From the NCBI RefSeq assembly GCF_029168945.1, contig NC_083602.1:806001-870000 (forward strand): a stretch of DNA of 64,000 nucleotides. Reading direction: 5' to 3'. Made by a program: the position numbers and the translations under genes. Below the pieces are notes generated by a model. The model did not search any database. It was not told where the DNA came from and saw only the letters and a list, made by a program, of their open reading frames with translations. Below are positions 25,380 through 37,840 of this stretch, piece by piece. This DNA is from Cannabis sativa (lineage: Eukaryota; Streptophyta; Magnoliopsida; Rosales; Cannabaceae). Within the stretch, counting starts at the first letter, position 1; each line of letters starts with the position of its first letter.

Positions 25380-25438
25380 GTGCTCGGTAGCAAACCCCTC
25401 CCTGCTGTCTTGCATGAGAATGTTTTGTTACCGAGCAC
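25380..25438. other. 15-bp hairpin just downstream of the WIP stop codon
   Basis: GTGCTCGGTAGCAAA (25380-25394) pairs with TTTGTTACCGAGCAC (25424-25438), one position being a G-T wobble, around a 29-nt loop. It lies about 75 bp past the WIP stop and is GC-richer than its surroundings. It could be a 3' UTR structure or a small-RNA precursor; I do not recognise a known miRNA. Confidence 0.5.
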
Positions 25439-25513
25439 AAGCTTTTTTCCAAAGGCATTATATAATGCATGCATACGTGTCTATTTTTATATAAACATGC
25501 ATGCATGCAGTTA

Positions 25514-28500
25514 TTACGCATGGGTGGTCATTATTAGCTCCTCATCCTCAGACCCTGCAGTGACACACTCCTTTTCATCGTGGTCAAAGCCTTCGAGAGA
25601 AGGATGAGGAGAATGACCGTTACCAAAAGACCTGATGTGGTCCTTGAGAGACCTCTTGTGCTTGAAATCTGAGCCACAAGTGCAGTACCAGAGCTTACCA
25701 CAATTCTTCTCGTGGGTTCGCCAGTCACCCTTGACTGCGAATGTTTTTCCACAAGAGTACTTGCGACAACGAAAGGGCTTGAGCCCGTGTTTGCGCTTGT
25801 AGTGAGTTTGGAGGGTGCGAAAGTCCTTCAGTGGCTTAGCGCGCGGGTGGTTGATGTTGTTCTTACACCCCTGCGCGCAACAATAGCACGGCAGCCTCAG
25901 CATGGCTGCTGGTTGTGTTCCTTTCAGTGAATCTGGCCCTTTTCGATACTCCGATCCATGTCCCCACATATGCATCTGTATAATTAATATGTTATTAATC
26001 CAAATTAATTAATATCCCACTACAATATCATAATTAATCATAATCATTATTATTTATCATTAATTAATACAAAATTACAAAAAATATATCATTTTTCCTT
26101 TTACTATATATATTATTTACACAATCTCATCTCAAGTCTTATATATAGATTCATTTTGATTATATAACATTTCATATATGTAAACAAGATATACTAGTTA
26201 AATAATATACAATTTTGTAAGATATTTTAGTTTATTAATTAATTTGTGTTTAGGGTTTGCATTATACATACACTACACAACACAAACATATATATATATA
26301 TATATATATTAAAAGGTGCCCTACATATTTATATATATTTAGAGAAAAAAATCTATTAATATATGTATTTTATTGGATCTGCATTGTTGATTTTTTTTTT
26401 CTGGTAATCTACATTCATTGTTAATTATTTAGATATTATAGTATACAAATTATATAGATCAAGAAAAAATTCATAAATCTATCTCTATATATTAGTTTTC
26501 TCAATAAAATTTGTTCAAAATATATATAGGCAATCATAGAGTCATGTCAAAATTGACATATTTTTGTACATTATTGTTTTATTGTGTTAATTTACTCAAA
26601 TTTGAATAATTATGTTGGAATTTTAATATTAATTAATAAGACATGTTCATTAGGAGGAAGTGAAAGATAATTAAGTGAGAGATAGATCAAAAAGCAGATA
26701 TTTGTAACATTATATAATTAAATATATATTCATATATAGTATATACACCCTTTTAGCTGGGATCGATTCAGAATTTTGTGGTTCTTTTCCCATTTTCAAA
26801 TTTTTGATTTTGTGTTAATTATTAAATTTGATTATATCCACTTTCCCCCTAGGGAGTATAAAAAGGTGTATATTGATTTATATATATACTTTATGAAGCA
26901 CTAAATATCATATATGGGGTTAGGTGATGATATCTCTTTCTTTTTGCTTCTTTTATAATTGAACATAATTTTTCTATATTATATTTTTGGATCATCACTA
27001 TATACTCTTCAATGTTTCAACATATATATATCTATATAATATATAAATTAAGAGAAATTCATAAATTTTGAATTCAAACTAATAAAAATAATAGAAGAGA
27101 AATTAGAGATAATCTATCACCAACTAATGCAAAGACCAGCTAATTAAGTGGTTGTTATAACTTTTGACAATTGTATATACCTTAATTTTTATATATATAT
27201 ATGTGATTTAATTTTGATTATTATTAATTTCATTTATAGGGAATTTCATGCATTGAAATAATTAATTTATAATTGGTTTTTCTCATATATTACATATAGC
27301 ATTATTCTTTCTTTCATGCATATATGTACGTGTGGAAGTAGAAATTATCATTTAATTAATAAGTAGAAATTACTTCATTGATATAATTGTAATTAAGTAT
27401 GTAAAATTTTGGAGGTTTTTTATTTAAGATACACAAATTATTAAAGGAGAAATAAATCCTATTGAGGTTCTAATAATTACATTTGTCATCAATAATTTTT
27501 TATTTAATTTTTTAATTTTAGGGGATGGCCACTAATAATTCATGACAAAAAAGAAAGGTTTATCTAATAAGATGAAAAATATTTACCATCAAGTGAAAAA
27601 TAAAGTGGATCAAAAAAATTAATAATGACCACTTGAGACAATAAAAAACACACATGTATAGAATTTTTTGGATATTGACAAAACAATTAATCATAGACAT
27701 CTAGACATTAATTATTTTTGTTTATTTTTCTCTTAATGTAATTACTATCTTTTTGTGACCCAAAAAAATTATTGCAATTTTTTTTTCTCAAAACCCTAAA
27801 TTTATGAAGAATTAGAAGAAATTAATTATAGTAAAAAAATGTGCAAATTAAATTAAATAATTTATAGATACTAACCTGCATATTGTTGTACCTATTGAAG
27901 GTCTTATGGCATATAAAGCAAGCAAATTGCATTGGACCAACTAAAATTTGTGCTGGAGTTGGGATCCAAAACCTACTTTCCATATTGAAAGAACATTCAA
28001 AGCTCTTATTAATATGCTTCTTCATGTTTACTACCACTTCTTCCTCTTCATTATTTTTATCATGGTCACGATCATGATCATCGTCTTTTTCTTCTTCTTC
28101 TTCTTTTTCTTCCTTGAAACGATCGATAACTTTGATATGCTTCTCATCATCATCATCATGACGATGATGATCATCAGAAAACTCAGTAGAATCACAATGA
28201 TCATAATCATCAGCGACAACAGTTGTATTTGGTAACCCTATATGCAAAGTAACTTTCTCGAAAGTATCCTCTTCAACTTTCAAATTAGGTTTTATCTCGT
28301 GATTATGATCATTATCGAGTCTGTTTAAGAGAGGCAAACATTGCAGAGCAGTACCATTAGTACTACTATTACTACTAATTCGAGAATTATTATTATTAAC
28401 ATAATAATAATCTCGATTAGTAGTGGTAATTGAGCTCGAATAAGAGGAAGTACTAGAAGAAGAATTAGGAGGAGAACAAGAGTAAGATGATGATGATGAA

Positions 28501-28604
28501 GATGAAATTGGCTTCAGCCATTCAATGAAAGTTGGTGTTTGAAAGAAGAAATTATTGTTGTTTTGTAAATTAAGATTATTATTATTATTATTCCATAAAC
28601 CCAT
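25514..28604 (-). CDS. WIP3: WIP-domain C2H2 zinc-finger transcription factor, WIP3-like
   Basis: Two exons: 28604-27876 (243 codons) and 25975-25514 (153 codons plus stop), separated by a 1900-bp GT-AG intron in phase 0; 396 residues. The intron splits zinc finger 1 between NNMQ and MHMWGH, the position I recall for this family. Visible: Ser/Asn-rich N-terminus, conserved LHIGLP, an acidic Asp/Glu/His tract, the name-giving WIP at 213-215, zinc finger 1 (C229, C232, H245, H249), then the family-specific block [28 protein letters not shown] and [11 protein letters not shown]. The third finger has CRKYSC (CX4C) rather than CX2C. WIP proteins are nuclear regulators of cell fate. The C-terminus ([21 protein letters not shown]) and nearby GALT29A favour WIP3; paralogue identity is inferred. 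A TATATATA stretch lies about 95 bp upstream. Confidence 0.92.
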
Positions 28605-29200
28605 CTTAATTTAGAGAGAAATTCTTTAACTTTGATGAATTATCTCTCAATTGAGAGGGGTTCATATCCAGAACTTTTGTGAGAAAGCCTTTGCATTTAT
28701 ATATAGTGATTGATTTTATTATAATAAAGGTAATTGGTTTGGTTTGTCTTTTTTGAAACTTTTTTTTTTCTTTTGTTCTTTTCAATAAAATTTTATTATA
28801 ATTATTTTATTTTTTTCTTCTCTTAATTTGGTCTTTGTAGAAATGGAAAGAAAGAGAGAGATAATGGTGGGGTTAAAGAAAATGACACACATATATATAT
28901 ATTGCTAAAAACAATTGAACAAAGAAAGAGAATCCTAGAATAGTCATTAACTACTGTCCAATAATAATATAATGGACTTAATTTTTTTTATTTCTTTTTC
29001 TTTTTTAATTGTTTGATGATTTTAGGGAATTTGACCCAACATTTCAAATAGTACCACTCTACTATACTCGTTTTCTCATTATAAAAAATAAAAATAATAA
29101 ATTTATTAAAAAAATATATATAATGTGAAGAAGAGAATGGGGTTAGAGAAATCTAGAGGGGGAGACTATAGAAAGTTTGGTCAACATACCTAAAAGAATA
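28605..29200. promoter_or_regulatory. WIP gene upstream region
   Basis: AT-rich; a candidate TATA box (TTATATATAG, about 28696-28705) sits where expected for the minus-strand gene. No other element recognised. Confidence 0.4.
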
Positions 29201-29600
29201 GGAAAATATTATAAGTACATTTTTGACTTGTTTCGGTAAATTTTCTATTTATTTTGACATCAAAAAGTATTGTTTAATCTATTTTTTTTTCTTCATAATC
29301 ATGTGTTATAGTTATTTAGAACTGCCTGTAAATCTTCAAGAAAATACTGAATAATTTATAATACCATAAATAAGGTTTAAATACTTTATTGTATATATGA
29401 CTATTTTTTTTTTCTTTCACGTGTGATAAGTAGTTGTTTGAATCTTAATTTCGATACTATAAATTATTATAAATTTTTTGAAAATGTTTAAGTATAATTC
29501 CTATATGACATACATGATCATAAAAATAATTAATTAAACTATTTTTTTAAAAAAAAAATGCCAAAATAAATAACTTTAAAGGTACCCTGCAAAATTTTCC
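29201..29600. mobile_element. Diverged MULE-type MITE (family A), copy 3
   Basis: Starts GGAAAATATTATAAGTACA and ends ACCCTGCAAAATTTTCC, corresponding to the family A ends. ACTTGTTTCGG and a CACGTGTGA centre fall where expected. The flanks AAAAGAATA and AACATTATA match at 6 of 9, so the TSD is doubtful. Confidence 0.5.
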
Positions 29601-29984
29601 AACATTATATGTAAAGTGAGATATAATTAAAAAGTATTTATATTAATTTTATTTATATATAAATTAATTAACCCTTTAAAGGGGTTGTTGATTGATGTAA
29701 AAAATACGCGTAATACAGTTTAACTTCCATTAACGTTTTTATTATATTTTTTTTTTATATATATATAAGTGGACACATGTATATATAAAAATATATTTTG
29801 ATATAAAAATTAATAAGCTAATATATAATTCTTTTTTTCAACATAAGCTGCCGAAAAAATGACATTGTACTAATCATATATTTTATATAACATCTCTTAA
29901 TTATCAATTTTAAATTTAACTTTATATATATATGTAAATAATTATTTAAATTTTAATTTTCAAGGAACATTTTGATCAATTCAA

Positions 29985-30409
29985 TCTTAGTATCTATTCA
30001 TTCTTATTAGGCACACATCATGTTATTACCAAAGAAGATCCTCAAGCAAATCAATACTATTTGTAGAACCTTTCTTTGAAAAGAAAAAAAAAAAGAATAA
30101 TGACCCAAGTTATATTTCGTGGATAAATTTGTGCAAACCTCGTAAAGAAGGTGGATTGAGCTTTAAAATGCTCCTAGTTTGGAATCAAGCAGTTCTTGAA
30201 AAATAAGTGTAGGTCATTTTCTCAAAGCAAGAGAATTTTTGGGTGAAATGGGTCCATATATATATAGTATTTACTTGAAGAATAAAAACTGGTAGCATTA
30301 TTCTTCCACCATCCAGAGTAACTGATATTGGAGACAAATAGTGGATGCGAAAAATAAAATTAAGCAAGTGTGTTGTGAGCAACAGTTCCTAGCTCATCGA
30401 TACTTGTTG
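29985..30409 (+). pseudogene. LINE remnant, 5' part (interrupted by Cassandra)
   Basis: Translation shows MLLPKKILKQINTICRTF and, after a frameshift, SWINLCKPRKEGGLSFK, the C-terminal RT region of plant LINEs. The reading stops at the Cassandra insertion at 30410 and the same element continues at 33881. The TGTTG just before 30410 is the TSD of that insertion. Confidence 0.8.
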
Positions 30410-33400
30410 TGTAACGTCCTCGCTTCAAGCCTTCATTGGGTCCTTACACCCACGGAATGAATGACTCTTATACACGAGTACGTCACTTTGGCTTCTTCAT
30501 GGACTGATGACTGACCCTACAGACCAACAAGAGTGTTTTTAGCGTGCTTTGTCCTCACTCACACGCTTCCTAGGCAAACTTCCCAGGAGGTCACCCATCC
30601 TAAAATTGCTCCAGGTCAAGCACGCTTAACCGTGGAGTTCTTTCGTGATAGGCTACCGAAAAACAAGATTGATATAGGTAGTACCAATCAATCCATTTAA
30701 GTCCTCTTCAACTGTATAGTCCCATACCTACACAGTGTCAGAATCATCCCACTTGACTTTTGTAACGCCCCGATTTCCCGCGACGTCACACTAGCTAGTC
30801 CGTTTAAAACCATTTGAGATAAAGACAATAAAAGACTTCTTTAATGAAAAATAACTAAGCATGAGATCTCATTATTTTTAAAACAAAACATTTATTTATT
30901 CATAACCTTAAAATATAAAGCTTTACAAAAACTATTTGAATCATAATCTTAAATGAAATATTTTTAAACCAAAACATCGTGACAATCCCCTAACATGTAA
31001 TCCACGCCTCGAGCTCGCCACCCTCACTATATAGTTTTGCCTTTACCTGCACACAGAGTACCCGTGAGCTAACGCCCAGTAAGACGAGCTATGTAGGACA
31101 TAACCCCCCAACCAGATAACATAGTCATAAGTATAACAATATCACAACATCAAATCAATTCATACCATACTTGCATACATATACCAACATATCATATCAC
31201 ATACTATTCTCAAATACAATATAACATCACATCACAATGTAATCTTAATGCATGTTATACTCACACACATAACACATAGTATCTTATCGCACATTGTCCT
31301 CACATACGATAATCTACTCCCCACTCATGTTGATCAGACATGAAGTGTAACTTGCCCTGCCTTGTGCTGTTCTCACACTCGGCATCCAATAGGGCAATTC
31401 CTTTATCACAAGTTGTACTCACCCATGATAGGATAACCTGCAAGTAAACTCATACAAGCAGCCAAAAATATATCCTGAAGTGCTATGCTCACACCAGCAG
31501 CAGAAAACCTATCCTATAAGTGCTATCCTCACACAAACAGTCAAAAGCCTTATCACTATCACACACTAATAACATTAGCATAAAACAACAATCTACCATA
31601 AAACAAAACATGTAAATACAAACCCATAATACAGTTGTATGTTTCAACATACACCCTGTGCACAGATGTCCACTCTTCTTACCTCAGTTGTTAAGAACAC
31701 CTTCTTGCTACTCCAAGCACCTCAATAAATTTTCTTGTTGAGGACAAGATCCTCAAATCCCACTGCTTAAGACTTGTTATCTCGTCACTACTACCTATAA
31801 CAACACATGGTTCAAGGCCCTAACATTAAAATTCGTACTCTTACAGTACAGCAGAAAGATCACTATTTTTGACCAACAAATATACTAATTCAGTGAAAGT
31901 TGTCTTCATAAAAATTATAGAAAATTTCATTATCTTTCCAATGATATAAAGATCATTAAAAATAGATTAAAACTGAGGGAGTTATGATTGTTTTACTGAA
32001 ACTATTTCTGAGAAAGAATATGGAGTAACGAATTACACAACTTAGCAAAAATACAAACTTTTGACATTGAATGGTTCAGAACTAGAAGATAACATCTTCA
32101 TCAAAGTTTTAGGAAATTAAATTCCCTTTCCAATGATACCAAAATCTTTGAAATTGAAATTATATTCAAGGAGATATTACAATTTTACCAAAACAGTTTT
32201 GCAAGAACAAGATTCAAGAAACGAATCACATGATATTGAATAAAACTAACTTTTTGACATAGTATGACTTCGAATTAACAAAAAGTTTCTTCATAAAACT
32301 TATGGGAAATCGAATAAGCATTCCAACGATATAAAAATCTCTAAAAACAGATCAATATCAAGAGAGATATCGTCACTTTACTGAAACTTGTTTTTCTGAA
32401 AACGAAAAAATATAATAGATCCGAACCCTAGATAACATTTAGCATTATTGAGTAAGAAAATATTTCATACCTCTTCACATATTTCTATTCGATGTCTCAA
32501 GCCCGCAAGCCTTGATTATAAATCCAAAACTTTAAGAATGAAGGTAGAAAATAAGAAGAATTGTGGAAGGTTTGAGAGGAGCAAACATGAAGAAGAATGA
32601 GGCTTTGACTAATTGGTTTGGAGAGGAAAAATAAAACTATGATACTTTAGGGTTTGATAAAAAGATTATGAGATATCGTATTCTGATAGGTTTAGGTTAA
32701 CTAAAAATAATAATATATAATAAAATGCTAAAATATTATTAAATCAACAAATATCTAAATTTTTAAATTTTAAAAGTAAGCCATTTATTTCGTAACTTTA
32801 GGCTCCGTTTTCACCTAGAAAAATTCCGAATTATGATATAACTATTTCTATAAAATTTATAGATTTTTGAATTATCTTTCCAACGCCACTGAAATCACCT
32901 TAATCGGAGCTCTAAAACTCTAGATATGATCATTTTAGTAAAACAGTTTTTAATCCTGCGAATTTATCAAAACCTACGAATTTTTTTAACATTAATTCCA
33001 TTATAATGTTATTTAATGCACTTCATACAATAGATTAAACCCACTAAATAATCTATAAAACTCTAATAGACTTTCATATTGGGGTTTAATTGAGTAATTA
33101 TCCTAATTCGTAAAAACACCATAATTTTACCTTGACACTTACTATAATTTCAACTATGTTTAGAAATCTATCAATACTATTCTAAGCAATAGTCTCTATT
33201 CACTATTAGTAGAAATAAATGAATATTTATTCTCACACAAATTGTATAACAAATAAAATTTAAAATATATGTATATTTTTACCGGGTATTACAACTTTCC
33301 CCAGGCGGTGTGGGATTGCACAACTTACCCGGTGTTTCCCCTTACGGATCACGGGACTACTGACTGTCACAATCACCCCCCTTACGGGGTCCGACGTCCT

Positions 33401-33875
33401 CGTCGACCACACTTCCGGCTGGGTCAAGGCTCTGATACCATTTATAACGTCCCCGTTTCAAGCCTCCATTGGGTCCTCACACCCACGGAATGAATGACTC
33501 TTATACACGAGTACGTCACTTTGGCTGCTTCATGGACTGATGACTGACCCTACAGACCAACACGAGTGTTTTCAACGTGCTTTGTCCTCACTCACACGCT
33601 TCCTAGGCAAACTTCCCAGGAGGTCACCCATCCTAAAATTGCTCTAGGTCAAGCACGCTTAACCGTAGAGTTCTTTCGTGATAGGCTACCGAAAAACAAG
33701 ATGCACCTTGTTGATATAGGTAGTACCAATCAATCCATTTAAGTCATCTTCAACTGTGTAGTCCCATACCTACACAGTGTCAGAATCATCCCACTTGACC
33801 TTCCCCAGGCGGTGTGGGATTGCACAGCTTACCCGGTGTTTCCCCTTACTGATCACGGGACTACTGACTGTCACA
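30410..33875 (-). mobile_element. Full-length Cassandra (TRIM), with a nested solo LTR
   Basis: Both LTRs are present, in minus orientation: 5' LTR 33875-33443, internal 33442-33372 (71 bp), 3' LTR 33371-33294 plus 30760-30410. The internal part starts with TGGTATCAGAGCC, the primer-binding site complementary to initiator tRNA-Met, and ends with the polypurine run GTAAGGGGGGTGAT. There is no protein-coding capacity, as known for Cassandra. A perfect 5-bp TSD TGTTG is at 30405-30409 and 33876-33880. The 3' LTR was later split by the element at 30761-33293. Confidence 0.95.
30761..33293. mobile_element. 2.5 kb solo LTR nested in the Cassandra LTR
   Basis: Starts TGTAACGCCCCG and ends GGGTATTACA (TG…CA), with a perfect 5-bp TSD ACTTT at 30756-30760 and 33294-33298. 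At 2533 bp without gag-pol motifs it is best read as a solo LTR of a large retrotransposon; the CCCAGTAAGACGAGC segment near 31077 is of a kind I associate with Ty3/gypsy LTRs. The superfamily is inferred. Confidence 0.8.
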
Positions 33876-33880
33876 TGTTG

Positions 33881-34345
33881 CTTCCTACTGATGAAAAGGT
33901 GAGTTGGGCTAATCAAGTTTGGGAGAAACTATGTAATATGTATTTCAAAGCATTGCTTTATACTCTTGATACTTTATAAAGATTGCAAACAAGAGATAGA
34001 CTAATAAAATTTAATATCTATCTAACAAATACATGTTTATTGTGTGATGTTCAGACTGAATCTGTGGAGCATCTTTACTTTAACTGTCATTTCAACAAGA
34101 TTTGGCTCGGATGGAGATGTTTGAGCACAGATTTGAACATTATTCTGAGGATTAATAGAGCAAAAATCTCTAAATTACGGAGGCAAGTTTATAGTGTATC
34201 TAAAGTTGCCTTGGTGTACAAAGCATCATGGTAAGTTGTAATAGAATTCAGCAAGATGTTAAAGATAGATTAGCTATATGGCTATCCTGAAAAAGTTGAA
34301 GGAAATAGATATTTATTGGTTCAAGCAATTGTAATACTTCATTTT
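33881..34345 (+). pseudogene. LINE remnant, 3' part (zinc-binding domain)
   Basis: Continuation of 29985-30409 after removal of the Cassandra. Residues TDEKVSWANQVWEKL, then after a stop CLLCDVQTESVEHLYFNC, which is the CX2C…HX4C zinc-binding motif of plant LINE reverse transcriptases. It runs to about 34345 with no RNase H domain. Confidence 0.8.
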
Positions 34346-34839
34346 TTATTGAGTTGTTTATATAGAATGATTTCTCGATCATGCCTTTTTTTTTAAGGTA
34401 TATGTTGATTGAATATATAAAATTAAAGTTGATTCATAAAAAAAATTATTTTTCAACCTAATAAATTATTAAATTTCTTAAAAATAAGTAGAATTTTACT
34501 ATAATTACAATATATTTTTTATATATAAAAATTGAATTATAATTTCTCTAAGTACCAAAAAAAAAAACTGTTTTTTACGCCCCATAGCTCATGGATTATT
34601 AGATTTTTAATTGAAGTAGCTATATTAAGATTTTTTAGATCTTTTTAGTGTAAATAATTTGGTTAATTTATTTTCGATAATTCTGCTCGATGAACACTAT
34701 CATTATAAATGAACTATGTCTGATTTACTTATTGATGAATTAATATTATATTTCCATTTACCTTTTAAAAGCCCTACATAAAAATTTGTCTATATCACAT
34801 GCATGCCTAGCTAGTTACTAAATAATACAATATTATAAG

Positions 34840-35220
34840 GGGTTAATATTATTTTGGACTATGTATTTTGTAAAAGTTACTGACTTGATCGATTATCTGT
34901 TTTGTTAAATAACAAATTAGACTTTATATTTTCTAAACTAATACTAAATATAGTACTTTAAACTGATTTTTGGTCAAAATAAAACTTATTAAATAATAAT
35001 AACATGATAGATGTTATAACAAAATTAATTACATTTTTTTGTACATTTATTTGTACTAAGAATTAATTTCAAGTTAGTTATATTAAAAATAAAATTGTCA
35101 AAAATTGAGCTCAAGGTCTTATACCATTTTAGAAAATATAAGGTCCATTTGTTATTTAAGAAAATAGATGGTCTAATCGATAACTTTTATAAAATACAGG
35201 GTCTAAAATTGTATTAATCC
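34840..35220. mobile_element. MULE-type MITE (family D), copy 2
   Basis: GGGTTAATATTATTTTGGAC at the left and its inverted counterpart ending TTAATCC at the right. The inner TTTTGTAAAAGTTAC and GAGCTCAAGGTC blocks match 48682-49095. The TSD is eroded. Confidence 0.7.
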
Positions 35221-35576
35221 TATTTAAGAATTTTTGAGTTTAATTTTTTTGTAAAATTAAAAAAAAATATTTTCTTTTACTGTTAAATATTTGGATATGC
35301 TAAGGACCAAATTGATTCAGGTAGGTTAAAAAATCTTTTAACAAATAAACTGACAATTAAAAAGTATTAGTTAATTATTTATTATTCTTTTAATATAATA
35401 AACTTAAAGTTGATATTTATTATAAACAAATGTAAAATAAAAATATATCTCATTTGATCATTACACTTTCAGGTCAGGTTTATATTATTATATTTTATTT
35501 TGACAAAAATTAAAGTCAGTATATATATAATTTTGTATTATTTTAAAAAATATAAAATCTAAATTGTCATTGATCA

Positions 35577-37273
35577 AAATAAAAAATCCATTGATGGCGA
35601 AGTTTTGGTGAAAATCCCAATCTAATTCTTCTAGCAGAGGTGTGAGTTGGGTTAGTTGGAAGAAGCTTTCTCAACATAAACACTTTGGTGGTCTTGGTTT
35701 TCGTGATCTTCGGGACTATAATCTCTCTTTTTTAGGAAAGCAAGATTGGCGCCTGCTTACTATGGAGGACACTCTAGTGGCGAGAATTTACAAGGCTCGA
35801 TATTACCCACAAGGTTCGTTTCTTAACGCTGAATTGGGATCCAATCCAAGCTTTATTTGGAGAAGCATTTGGGCCGCTCAAGAGCTTGTAAGGGCCGGTG
35901 CAAGAAAGGCTATTGCAAGTGGTTCTTCGGTTAGTATCTTACTTGACCCTTGGCTTCCAAATGATTCTAATCCTTATCTCTTGACGAATAATCCTAGTTT
36001 AGTTGATCAAAATGTCTCGAGTTTGATGGTTGTTGGGGAATGATCTTGGGATATTGATCTTCTTAATGATATGTTTGAGGAGATAGATATTCAGTTGATT
36101 CGAAGCATCCAACTATCTACTTCTCGGGCTATAGATGTGTGGTTTTGGAGCATGGAGTCCTCGGGCTTCTATTCGGTTAAAAGTGCCTACAAGTTCCTTC
36201 AATCTTCAAGTGGGAATTGGTTGTTTTTACAAGATGGGAATTGTTGGAAGCATCTATGGCAGCTGCCCATTCCTCCCAAAGTTCATCACTTTCTTTGGCG
36301 TGCTTGCTCCGGTTGCCTCCCAACTAAGGTACGACTTCACTCAAAACATGTAAATGTAGATCTCTTGTGCCCTTTTTGCAATATACATATGGAGACTATT
36401 GTACATGTGTTGTTGGACTGCCCTTTTTCTCAATCTTGCTGGGCTCTTTCGGCGGTAAACCAGTCGGTTCCTGGTTCTATTGCCCAGTTTAGCAGCTAGT
36501 TTTTTGAGCTGCTAGCTGATGGCCGTGAGGAGGTTAGTGTAGAGGCTGCGATGGTGTGTTGGAGTATTTGGCATGCTCGCAACGAAGTGCAATGGAACCA
36601 TAAGTCTCGGTCCGCTTTGGAGGTAGTGAAATCGGCAAAAAATATCCTTGGCCAATGGAAAATTACTAAATTTGAATCTCCTAATGCTTTATTTGCTATG
36701 GGGGATATCTCTAAAAGTAATTGTTGGCGTAAACCTGATGAGTATACGGTCAAGGTGAATGTCGATGGTGCGACTTTTGAAGCTCACCAAAAGTTTAGTT
36801 TCGGTTGTGTTGCTCGTGATCACCATGGTAAGCTTATTGAAGCTATTTCTGAGAGTCGTTGGGGTTGTGTATCTGCAGAAATAGCTGAGGTCATTGGCAT
36901 TAAGGAGGCGCTAAGTTGGATAAAGCGCAAGGGCTGGGGTAGGGTGGTTATTGAGTCTGATGCTTTAGTTGTTGTTCAAGCAATTAATAGCTCAGTGCAT
37001 ATGCCATCCCAGTTTGGTTTGTTGGTTGAGGACTGTCGTACTATTGTAGCTAGTTTGAATAATGTCCTTATTTCTTATGTTAATCGATCTGCAAATAGGG
37101 CTGCCCATTGTGTTGCTAGGGTGTCTTATTTATCGTCAGGTTGTACTTTTAATGAGCTAAATGCTCCGCTTTCTTTGTGTGACATTATTAAGGCTGATGC
37201 CTGTTAATTTTTAATGAAAATCCTTTATTCAAAAAAAAAAAATAATAAAATAAAAATAAATAAAAAATCCATT
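35577..37273 (+). pseudogene. 5'-truncated L1-type LINE with 16-bp TSD
   Basis: A single reading frame runs from about 35594 to the stop at 37205-37207. It covers the end of the RT region, the zinc-binding domain (CPFCNIHMETIVHVLLDC near 36370) and a type I RNase H domain (NVDGATF near 36757, AEIAEVIGIKEAL, VVIESDALVVVQ, NRSANRAAH). It is broken by only three stops: 35609-35611, 36041-36043 and 36497-36499. A poly-A-like tail follows (37231-37257). A 16-bp direct repeat AAATAAAAAATCCATT at 35577-35592 and 37258-37273 is the TSD from target-primed integration. The catalytic RT part is missing. Flanking DNA resembles a worn family D MITE. Confidence 0.93.
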
Positions 37274-37557
37274 CAACAACTTTTACAAAAACACATGACT
37301 CAAAATAGAAATAACCTAATGTATATAGAAAGTTACTTGTTTTTATCAAATAATTAATAGAAATCAAACTATATATAATCTCATACAAAACTATTACGTT
37401 TTTAATAAATTGGTTGTGTTTTTAATTTTATTTTTTAAAAGTGAGAATAGAAAACAGTTTTTGTTATTTATAAATTTAATGATGTTTAACTCAAGTTTTT
37501 TAAAACTATTTTATTTTTTTTACTAAAAAAAAAATCAATATTCTACATCATACCATG

Positions 37558-37840
37558 ACATGAACCCATCCTACCCCAGATTGAGACCCAAATTCGAATC
37601 CAAACCCGAACCCCGAAGACTCGGACCTGCACCCAAACCCGAACTCCGGACCTGGACTTGGACCCGAACCTCGGACCCAAACCTAGTCTCGAACCCAAAC
37701 CTCAGACCCTCGGACCCAGACCCGGACCCTGATCCTAGACCCCGGATCCTAACCCTATAACCTTGACCCCGGACCCAAAACCTGAAATCAAACCCCAAAC
37801 CCGAACTTGGACCCTGGACTCGGACCCTAAACCCCTTTGT
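37558..37840 (+). repeat. GGACCC-type minisatellite, short block
   Basis: About 280 bp of degenerate GAACCC/GGACCC/CAAACC units, GC-rich against AT-rich surroundings. The same unit type fills much of 60300-62275. Open frames on both strands (Arg/Pro/Gly/Ser-rich) come from the repeat. Confidence 0.8.

Noticed and set aside
25380..25438. Known miRNA precursor
   Set aside because: I recognise no known plant miRNA sequence in either arm; kept only as an unexplained hairpin.
27883..28235. ORFs on the plus strand and in other frames across the WIP first exon
   Set aside because: Shadows of the WIP coding sequence; hydrophobic Ile/Phe runs come from the acidic trinucleotide tracts.
30761..33293. 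A coding retrotransposon between the Cassandra halves
   Set aside because: No gag, protease, RT or integrase motifs on either strand; a single TG…CA unit with 5-bp TSD fits a solo LTR better.
36496..36753. Minus-strand ORF opposite the LINE
   Set aside because: Shadow of the LINE zinc-binding and RNase H frame.
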